Shown piece after piece: positions 58,552 to 64,000 of a DNA stretch of 64,000 nt. The notes beneath the pieces were generated by a model. It was given only the letters and a program-made list of their open reading frames with translations, ran no database searches and had not been told where the DNA came from. The stretch covers positions 1 through 64,000 of IMG/VR virus record IMGVR_UViG_3300013104_000001. One strand, written 5' to 3'. Source of the stretch: a virus. Both the position numbers and the translations under genes were made by a program. Each line of letters begins with the position of its first letter. Position 1 is the first letter of the stretch.

Positions 58552-59499
58552 ATGTTTGAATTACTCATGTTAAAAAAGAATGTGGTGACTGGCGGCGCTA
58601 TTTCAGAAGACATTAAAACGGATGTGTCAGGACTCATTACTAAATACCAGGGAGCGGGATCAGTACAGGCGATAAATGTATCACTGGGTCAGTCTGGATG
58701 TATGGCTATTTATAACAACCAGTTGATCACGATTGTCAACACCGCCATTAAGTATTACGATATCAACAATTCTTTTGCATTGGCAAGATCGGTAACTGCG
58801 GCCGTCAATGCGAACATTGCGCTAAACAATGCGCAACACCAATCAGGAAGTCGATTCTGGGTGGGTCAGGATCGCAGCAACACAGTCATCTATTGTGTTG
58901 ATTTAATTGCAGGTAGTATTAAAGCTTATCCATCATCACCCGTTAAGAAAGGAATGTTCTTTGCTAGTAAAGGAAAACTGTGGCTAGTTGGTGGTTGGGG
59001 ACTGACTGATAACGTTTCCAATAAAACCACGGTTTACAGCATCGATATCAATAACCCAACGGCGTGGGTCGCGCAGTCGTCTAGAAACGCATTGCCTTTT
59101 CAAATCCATGGCGCGGTCAGTTATGTTACGGACAATGGACTTATTGCATTTACTGGCGGGGGTATGGCTAGTTCATCAACTGAGACAGATGGCGGAAGCT
59201 ACACAAGTTTAATATTTTTAGATCCTGATTCGCTAACTTATACCCAGCAATCATTACCCAGTGCAATCGCGGGACCGTACCATAATCCTAACTTTATTTA
59301 TGGTAAAACGGCGTATCAGTTCAAATATACAAATGCTGGTCATCGTTGGCCTATTGGGAGTGAGGGTAGCGAGGCTAACCTGTCACCTGCCCCGATCATT
59401 GCTAGTTTTCATAACCCCTACACACTCGCAGGTCGAGTTGCTTTTTATGGTAGCGGTTATAACACAGCCCCGATCTATCTCTACGTACTACCTATTTAA
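58552..59499 (+). CDS. Kelch-like beta-propeller protein
   Basis: 315 residues, ATG 58552 after GGGAG. After a short N-terminal segment (LLMLKKNVVTGGAISEDIKT) come kelch-like blades: GKLWLVGGWGLTDN ... TTVYSIDINNPTAW (about 142-172) and NGLIAFTGGGMASSS ... SLIFLDPDSLTYT (about 198-232), with the GG doublet and the spaced Tyr-Trp pattern. Other repeats are degenerate. Possible roles are a fibre tip or a host-interaction protein. It lies far from the tail-fibre cluster (whose paralog at 33283 has one YIFGGY block). Preceded by a 100-base gap after the terminator. Confidence 0.6.
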   Translation: MFELLMLKKNVVTGGAISEDIKTDVSGLITKYQGAGSVQAINVSLGQSGCMAIYNNQLITIVNTAIKYYDINNSFALARSVTAAVNANIALNNAQHQSGSRFWVGQDRSNTVIYCVDLIAGSIKAYPSSPVKKGMFFASKGKLWLVGGWGLTDNVSNKTTVYSIDINNPTAWVAQSSRNALPFQIHGAVSYVTDNGLIAFTGGGMASSSTETDGGSYTSLIFLDPDSLTYTQQSLPSAIAGPYHNPNFIYGKTAYQFKYTNAGHRWPIGSEGSEANLSPAPIIASFHNPYTLAGRVAFYGSGYNTAPIYLYVLPI

Positions 59500-59503
59500 C
59501 CTG

Positions 59504-59524
59504 GGCAGGGGAAACCCTGCCTTT
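59504..59524 (+). terminator. Terminator with GAAA loop
   Basis: GGCAGGG-GAAA-CCCTGCC then TTTATGCC, four bases after the kelch-like stop. Confidence 0.8.
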
Positions 59525-59548
59525 ATGCCATCCAAGAGGAAATTAACC

Positions 59549-59962
59549 ATGCGTTCACTCGTTGTTGTATTATCAGAACCTTCTGCACAGAAATCCATTG
59601 CTCTGGTCATCAAAGATCCTTACCACGAAGTTGATTTCGAGCGTGTCGAAACTTGGCTACATTCGGCTACTCATCGTGATGTATTTCGTGACAGTAATGA
59701 CACATTGTGTAACCGTCACAAAGTAGAAACTTTAATTGATGTTATCGATGACGGCGATACCCCTACGGTACACTTCATTTATAGCGATACTGAATGGGAA
59801 GATTTTATTCCAAAGCTCGCCAAGGCATTTGTTGACGACGAGCCCCATTTCCGTAACTCCTGCACTGTACGCGCAGCTGCAGCTTTACTTACCCGCGCAA
59901 ACCCAACCTTAAGCATCTATAACGGTTCAATGCGCGGCATCGCTTATGTAGAGGAAGAATAA
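59549..59962 (+). CDS. Small unknown protein
   Basis: 137 residues from ATG 59549 with AAGAGGAAAT upstream. (A longer frame into the kelch-like gene is rejected.) Strand-helix start (SLVVVLSEPSAQKSIALVIK), central helices, C-terminal ARANPTLSIYNGSMRGIAY. The next gene begins with a similar hydrophobic strand and helix, possibly a distant relative. Unknown. Confidence 0.6.
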   Translation: MRSLVVVLSEPSAQKSIALVIKDPYHEVDFERVETWLHSATHRDVFRDSNDTLCNRHKVETLIDVIDDGDTPTVHFIYSDTEWEDFIPKLAKAFVDDEPHFRNSCTVRAAAALLTRANPTLSIYNGSMRGIAYVEEE

Positions 59963-60382
59963 ATGAACAATGTAATTAAGCTGGCCATCATCAGCGATAC
60001 GTCGTACAACACGCGTTATGTGTTCCTGGAAGTGAGCAAAGAAATCACTAACTCAGATATCGATGCGCATATTCGCAAAGCCATTGATGTTGCAAAACCA
60101 AACTTCGGTGGCGGTGATCCAAAAGCGACTATCGCTAAGACTGGCATGGGCGTTATTCCGGGTTCTAACGTGGTCAGTATGGAATACGACATTGATGCTA
60201 ACTTCTCAGGCGGTGCAATGCGCGTCGTCGATGCGATCGTCGAGTCATCACTGTTCCTGCGTACACAGGTTGCTGACACCAACCAGATTGCGCTGGCCAT
60301 GCTGCGCGACGTAAACTGGAAAGAGCTGCAGGAAATCGATCTGATGGAACGCACACCTTTCCTGACCATTACTCCAGTCTAA
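59963..60382 (+). CDS. Small unknown protein
   Basis: 139 residues, ATG directly after the previous stop (TAAATG). Beta start (KLAIISDTSYNTRYVFLEVS), a glycine-rich FGGGDPKATIAKTG stretch (about 48-61) and a helical C-terminus. Not recognised. Likely co-translated with its neighbour. Confidence 0.6.
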   Translation: MNNVIKLAIISDTSYNTRYVFLEVSKEITNSDIDAHIRKAIDVAKPNFGGGDPKATIAKTGMGVIPGSNVVSMEYDIDANFSGGAMRVVDAIVESSLFLRTQVADTNQIALAMLRDVNWKELQEIDLMERTPFLTITPV

Positions 60383-60398
60383 GCGGGGCTGATCTTTC

Positions 60399-61400
60399 AT
60401 GGCACAAGTTGTCGAATTAAAAGATGGGATGAATCACCATCCCGCTCATCCAGGTATCTGGGTTCCGTACACTGGTTGGCGTCTCAAAGACCGTTATGAT
60501 ATCAAGCTGAAGACTGGTGAGGTCTGGCGGTATTACTATCCTAACGGGGGATCGTTTGCTAAATGGACATCTGATCATGAAGGTCCCGATCGGGTTGAAG
60601 ATGATGAGATTGCTGAAATCCGTCAGATGCTCGATGAAGAAATCACTGAAGAGTATTACTTCAAAGGCAAGGACCGTCTAGACCGTAATGTGAAAATGTT
60701 TGGTGATGTGCTACCAACAGTTAACATTGCTGAAGATGGTACGGTAACCTTCACACCGATCAAGCGTCGTATCTTTGATGACTGGGTATTGAGCACCTGG
60801 AGCGGCGAAGAAGCGATGTGGTTGCATGTGAATGAACTCTCTGTTGAGGAACTCAAAACACAACTGAGCGAACGTCACAACGACATCGAACCAAATACTG
60901 ATCTGGGTGATAGCCTGCGGTCTTACCTCAATGTACTGTGCAAGAAGGCTAACCACACCGATGCGCATGTGCAGGTTGCCTGGAAGACCAGTACGCTGCC
61001 ATTTAACCTGGAGTCGCCAACGGATTATCAGCCGGCGGTATGTCTGTGTGCAGTTAAGACACTGGAAGAGATGGCTGCAATCCAGATTGAGAAAGATCGT
61101 GTTGAGCAGGTTGAAGCCAATCGTATTGCTAGCTTAGGTTTCACACCTACTGGTAAGGCGATGCGCCGTCGTGTTGCAGTATCTGCACTTGCAGCACACA
61201 TGACCACCCCGCACCTGCATCGTGCGATTGATCGTAAGGTGTCAGGCGGTGGCAAGAACGAGAAGGATGGTCGTTTTGTCACCAAGTCCGAAATGCGTTC
61301 AGTGGACGGTAAGAAACTGACCGGTAAACAGCTGCGTAAGATGCAAAAGAAAATGCGTCAAGCAGAACGTGATAAGGTGGTGGTCGATGGAACTGAATAA
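60399..61400 (+). CDS. Unknown protein with basic C-terminus
   Basis: 333 residues. Trp/Tyr-rich N-terminus (GIWVPYTGWRLKDRYDIKL), a beta-rich region, helices with repeated acidic stretches, and a C-terminal 70 residues strongly basic (KKLTGKQLRKMQKKMRQAER). It resembles a protein that binds nucleic acid at its tail, but no domain is recognised. Overlaps the next gene by 14 bases. Confidence 0.65.
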   Translation: MAQVVELKDGMNHHPAHPGIWVPYTGWRLKDRYDIKLKTGEVWRYYYPNGGSFAKWTSDHEGPDRVEDDEIAEIRQMLDEEITEEYYFKGKDRLDRNVKMFGDVLPTVNIAEDGTVTFTPIKRRIFDDWVLSTWSGEEAMWLHVNELSVEELKTQLSERHNDIEPNTDLGDSLRSYLNVLCKKANHTDAHVQVAWKTSTLPFNLESPTDYQPAVCLCAVKTLEEMAAIQIEKDRVEQVEANRIASLGFTPTGKAMRRRVAVSALAAHMTTPHLHRAIDRKVSGGGKNEKDGRFVTKSEMRSVDGKKLTGKQLRKMQKKMRQAERDKVVVDGTE

Positions 61401-61812
61401 GCTCTACGCACTCTCCCCGGAAACGATGATGGCATTGGAAGATCCTCGTCATGAGTTAGTGGCTGGTATTACGGGTGAACTTATCTTTACTCTGTCACGG
61501 ACTGTAGGGCCTGGGTTACATCCTAAGTTCGGCTTACATGCCTATGTCATGCCAAGTGGCTATGGTGTGTTTGATGAGCAGTTCACTTGCCGTGCTGTAA
61601 TGAACCTTGATGATCTGCGCAGCATCGACACTAGAGACGAAGTCTCCATGGTGTTCCAGGGATGGAAGTCTGGCGATATGGTTAAAGTCACAGGTCCGAT
61701 CGGTTGGTCAGTGAAATCATTAGAAGCTGTTAAACTCGTCGAAACCTTCAGTATCGAACTCTTCCTACGGGATACGGTAGAAGGAATCGTGACCAAAGTA
61801 GATGTGCAGTAA
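61387..61812 (+). CDS. Small unknown protein
   Basis: 141 residues from ATG 61387 (AAGGTGG upstream). Beta-rich (ITGELIFTLSRTVG, KFGLHAYVMPSGYG), C-terminal strand ELFLRDTVEGIVTKV. No motif. Overlaps the preceding gene's end. Confidence 0.6.
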   Translation: MELNKLYALSPETMMALEDPRHELVAGITGELIFTLSRTVGPGLHPKFGLHAYVMPSGYGVFDEQFTCRAVMNLDDLRSIDTRDEVSMVFQGWKSGDMVKVTGPIGWSVKSLEAVKLVETFSIELFLRDTVEGIVTKVDVQ

Positions 61813-61814
61813 TT

Positions 61815-62048
61815 ATGGATACCAGTAACATCTATAAAGTCTACGAAAAAGATCCACTGCCACACGTGGATCGTATAGCAATTGTTATAGCCAAGTCAGC
61901 CCAGGAAGCCATTGATCTCTTTGTAAAGGATGTTAATGATAATCTGCCATTAAACCGTGGCGCTGAATTGACAGCAGTTTGCTATATCGGACATGAAGTT
62001 CCTTCTCGTGTTCTATCCTGGTATATTTGTGGTTATGGAGATCATTAA
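61815..62048 (+). CDS. Small unknown protein
   Basis: 77 residues. KVYEKDPLPHVDRIAIVIAK then a helix (SAQEAIDLFVKDVNDN). Ends overlapping the next gene (TAATG). Alpha/beta, no motif, weak ribosome site. Confidence 0.55.
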   Translation: MDTSNIYKVYEKDPLPHVDRIAIVIAKSAQEAIDLFVKDVNDNLPLNRGAELTAVCYIGHEVPSRVLSWYICGYGDH

Positions 62049-62371
62049 TGCCCAGCAATGTAATCGAACCTTTTCATGTAAATGAAGAACGTGCTGTCGC
62101 GTGGTATATCGCAAATGATGCCGATCATGCTCGCGAACAGTATTTGCACTTCGTTGAAGATTTCAGCCATCGTGGTGTTTCTGAAGGCGAAGACCAGTGG
62201 GATACCGTGCACGAAGAAGCAGAACTGGCTGATCAAGAATACCCGTTGATCATTGCGTTCTATCTTAACTTTGATCACGCTGATCGGCATGAAGCATTGG
62301 TCGCTCCGCTTGGTGCGGCTATCGGCATCACCCCTCCTGAGCTTGTCGCTCATTATCAATTAACCAAGTAA
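62048..62371 (+). CDS. Small acidic unknown protein
   Basis: 107 residues from ATG 62048 after TGGAGATC. A helix AVAWYIANDADHAREQYLHF then acidic residues (EGEDQWDTVHEEAEL) and a C-terminal helix. Both this and the preceding gene carry a short AxSAQEA/ANDADHA-type helix after the first strand, possibly related. Unknown. Confidence 0.6.
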   Translation: MPSNVIEPFHVNEERAVAWYIANDADHAREQYLHFVEDFSHRGVSEGEDQWDTVHEEAELADQEYPLIIAFYLNFDHADRHEALVAPLGAAIGITPPELVAHYQLTK

Positions 62372-62381
62372 GGATAATATC

Positions 62382-62672
62382 ATGGCCTTTGCCCTTGATG
62401 CAAAACTCGTTCCATTCCTGTTCAAAACAAAAGATGGTCGTCTGTACGCTAATGTGTCTGGCGGTAACAAAACCAAACTGGTCATCTCAATGGACCAGGG
62501 CCTGACTCAAGAGTTAGGTGCGCCTGCACAGGACGTTCCACTCGAAGCGCGTGTCAATGGCACGAAGCTGTACTTCAGTCCACAAGGCGAAGTGACAGGC
62601 TGGGATATCCCTGAGAAGAAAGTAGCTGACGCAGCTACTGCCGGTTCGATGAACATGCGTCGTCCAGGCTAA
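62382..62672 (+). CDS. Small unknown protein
   Basis: 96 residues with TAAGGATAA upstream. Beta-rich (KDGRLYANVSGGNKTKLVIS), alternating strands, and an Ala-rich end. Unrecognised. A terminator follows four bases after the stop. Confidence 0.6.
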   Translation: MAFALDAKLVPFLFKTKDGRLYANVSGGNKTKLVISMDQGLTQELGAPAQDVPLEARVNGTKLYFSPQGEVTGWDIPEKKVADAATAGSMNMRRPG

Positions 62673-62680
62673 TCCATGCG

Positions 62681-62700
62681 GGGAGGGGAAACCCTCCCTT
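62681..62700 (+). terminator. Terminator with GAAA loop
   Basis: GGGAGGG-GAAA-CCCTCCC then TTATGCCGTTTG. Confidence 0.75.
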
Positions 62701-62718
62701 ATGCCGTTTGGGGGTTAT

Positions 62719-63246
62719 ATGAGTTTAGTGATTTACAAAGACGGGTTATTAGTCGGGGACAGACATGGCTCACGTTATGTTGCCTCTTTTGACATGGTGC
62801 GTGATGTCGTGAAGCTCTATAAGTCTAAGTGTGGCAGGATAGCACTAGCGGTTACCGGGCAAGTGTTGACTGATGAAGATCTACAAAAAGCATTTGATTT
62901 CTTCATTAACTCGGTTACTGACTATCATTACCGTCATCTGGATTTGGACTACAGCAACAGATACGCCGAGGAAGATGCACTACGTATGGGGATGACGGGT
63001 CGTCACTTCATGATCATGACCCGCTCGCATATCTTCGCAGTTGAAGCAGGTATGTTGATCGATCTCAGTAATGAACCTTGGTACGCGACGGGTAGCGGGC
63101 AAGTAATGGCAGATATTTTCTTAACTGCGGGTTACTCGCCACAAAAGACCGTTGAGAATGTATCTAAAATTAACCAAGAAGTCAGCAAGCGTTTTACCCT
63201 TATCAATCAGGCTACGTTGAAGCCGCTTATTAAAGAGGTGGTATAA
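62719..63246 (+). CDS. Proteasome-fold (Ntn-hydrolase-like) protein
   Basis: 175 residues from ATG 62719 (GGGGGT upstream); the ATG at 62701 is in the terminator trailer. It opens SLVIYKDGLLVGDRHGSRYV (2-21), which matches the first strands of proteasome beta-type proteins (TTTVGIxYKDGVVLGADxR). It continues with IALAVTGQ, then ATGSGQVMADIFLTAGYSP (about 128-146), equivalent to GSGxxxAxxxL. The catalytic N-terminal Thr is missing, since the chain begins two residues late at Met-Ser. It may be inactive or depend on another residue. Possible roles are a decoy or modifier of host protease complexes; the phage SspB-like gene makes a proteolysis theme attractive but unproven. Confidence 0.6.
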   Translation: MSLVIYKDGLLVGDRHGSRYVASFDMVRDVVKLYKSKCGRIALAVTGQVLTDEDLQKAFDFFINSVTDYHYRHLDLDYSNRYAEEDALRMGMTGRHFMIMTRSHIFAVEAGMLIDLSNEPWYATGSGQVMADIFLTAGYSPQKTVENVSKINQEVSKRFTLINQATLKPLIKEVV

Positions 63247-63762
63247 ATGAGTAGTATCTTTGCCATCTCAGGCGATAACGTGGTTTACGCGCATCAACTG
63301 CTTAAGCTGAATGGCTTGCCGTTCACACCGGGTGAAGGTTCGTTATGGACACCGTGCGGTCGGTTCTTTCCTGTTTCACATCAGGGGCTGGCCTTGCTCG
63401 AGTATTTCCTTGAGCCGGGCAAACTGTCAGTTGATAGCTCCTACAACAACTACGTTTTAGGTATTCTGGCAACACCACATGGATTGTTGTACGAATACAC
63501 GTTGGTTGACAGTTGTGTTACTCGTCGTATTATCCCTCGTGGGAAAGGACTGCGCTACTGTCGTTCTAACGACCCTCAACTTGAGGAGTGCATGCAAGCC
63601 GCAATGGAAATCCATACCGAGCTTGTTGATGCCATGGACCTGGTTGCTAAATCTCGCAAGATCTTATTGAATGCGTACAAGTATACACTGTTGACTAATG
63701 TATATGCTGAAATGGCCGAGCGAAAGATCATCGGGAAACCGCCTTCGCTTATGCAAGCGTAA
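63247..63762 (+). CDS. Unknown protein, possibly related to the preceding Ntn-like gene
   Basis: 171 residues, start one base after the previous stop (TAAATGAG). Starts SIFAISGDNVVYAHQLLKLN, reminiscent of the first strands of the preceding protein, followed by GRFFPVSHQGLALLEYF and a helical C-terminus. Similarity is weak, so the relation is a suggestion only. Otherwise unrecognised. Confidence 0.6.
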   Translation: MSSIFAISGDNVVYAHQLLKLNGLPFTPGEGSLWTPCGRFFPVSHQGLALLEYFLEPGKLSVDSSYNNYVLGILATPHGLLYEYTLVDSCVTRRIIPRGKGLRYCRSNDPQLEECMQAAMEIHTELVDAMDLVAKSRKILLNAYKYTLLTNVYAEMAERKIIGKPPSLMQA

Positions 63763-63801
63763 AGAACCAATCTAACTTAACTTGTCCATAAAAGGAAATT
63801 T

Positions 63802-64000
63802 ATGAACACACGTATTGATGATGCACTAGATGTAATCGAGCTTGATGCTCAAAACGAACGTACTATGCTGTGCAGAAAGCAAGAAGCGACTCTGCCTGGT
63901 TATACAAGCAAAATGGCGGCTAAGCTTCAAAAGGTAATTGGGAAGGTTATTTGTAAGGCGAACAAATACAATGAAACTGTTGTTAGCAATACTCACTGTA
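63802..64000 (+). CDS. Unknown protein, truncated by the window end
   Basis: ATG 63802 with AAAGGAAATT; 66 codons are visible and the frame is still open at the window end. Begins MNTRIDDALDVIELDAQNER and contains a basic stretch. A second ATG at 63971 in another frame starts MKLLLAILTV, a likely signal peptide of a following overlapping gene that runs out of view. Confidence 0.45.
   Translation, partial: MNTRIDDALDVIELDAQNERTMLCRKQEATLPGYTSKMAAKLQKVIGKVICKANKYNETVVSNTHC

Noticed and set aside
59261-59548. N-terminal extension of the 59549 gene into the kelch-like gene
   Set aside because: The extension overlaps a good coding frame and a terminator, while ATG 59549 has a strong ribosome site.
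1-64000. tRNA genes, CRISPR arrays, insertion sequences, integrase or att sites
   Set aside because: I looked through the gaps for cloverleaf ends, spaced repeats and terminal inverted repeats and saw none; gaps are too short for most of these.

Overview
The window is one stretch of a large tailed-phage genome, most likely a jumbo myovirus of an enterobacterial (Gram-negative) host. The evidence is a 768-residue major capsid-like protein, a very large portal-like protein, a gpV-type baseplate spike, a multi-gene tail-fibre cluster and a two-component spanin (needed only where there is an outer membrane). Genes are tightly packed, with many ATGA/TAATG overlaps and compact hairpin terminators. 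The overall flavour recalls the Serratia/Erwinia/Salmonella jumbo phages, but that placement is from memory and was not searched. No tRNA, CRISPR, IS element or integrase was seen. No stretch over 300 bases lacks a gene.

Layout. 0-4.3 kb (+): small unknown genes, an exported peptide, a thymidylate-kinase-like enzyme and a tandem pair of paralogs. 4.5-6.0 kb (-): DnaB-like replicative helicase. 6-25 kb: head and structural block (+), with the major capsid gene behind a strong leader hairpin, a glutamine-rich 841-residue protein, a portal-like protein on the minus strand, a 792-residue structural protein, three related tandem structural genes, a RuvC-like resolvase and a two-helix membrane protein. 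25-27.4 kb (-): overlapping o-/i-spanin genes behind a 409-residue gene. 27.4-36.3 kb (+): four modular tail-fibre genes. 36.4-37.3 kb (-): baseplate spike. 37.4-40.1 kb (+): small gene plus SbcC/Rad50-like ATPase. 40-64 kb (+): a long run of mostly small accessory genes. Recognisable members are an exported lytic transglycosylase, a PP-loop ATPase related to QueC, a GNAT acetyltransferase, an SspB-like ClpXP adaptor, a TPM-like/LemA-like membrane pair, a Toprim protein split by an apparent +1 frameshift, an Rnl5-type RNA ligase next to RtcB, a kelch-like protein and a proteasome-fold protein.

How they fit together. The first half supplies the particle (capsid, portal, fibres, spike) and replication/recombination functions (dTMP kinase, helicase, RuvC, SbcC). 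Lysis needs the transglycosylase at 43.7 kb, the spanins at 25.4-26.1 kb and a still unidentified holin (two candidate membrane proteins). The 40-64 kb run looks like host-takeover cargo: proteolysis steering (SspB-like, proteasome-fold), RNA repair (RNA ligase + RtcB) and membrane proteins.

The most interesting items are the SspB homolog with a C-terminal ClpX-docking-like tail, the split Toprim gene with a CTT-A +1 shift site, the LemA/TPM-like pair, and the recurrent GGCATAA...TTATGCC terminator family together with a repeated CCTACATTAC promoter-like word.
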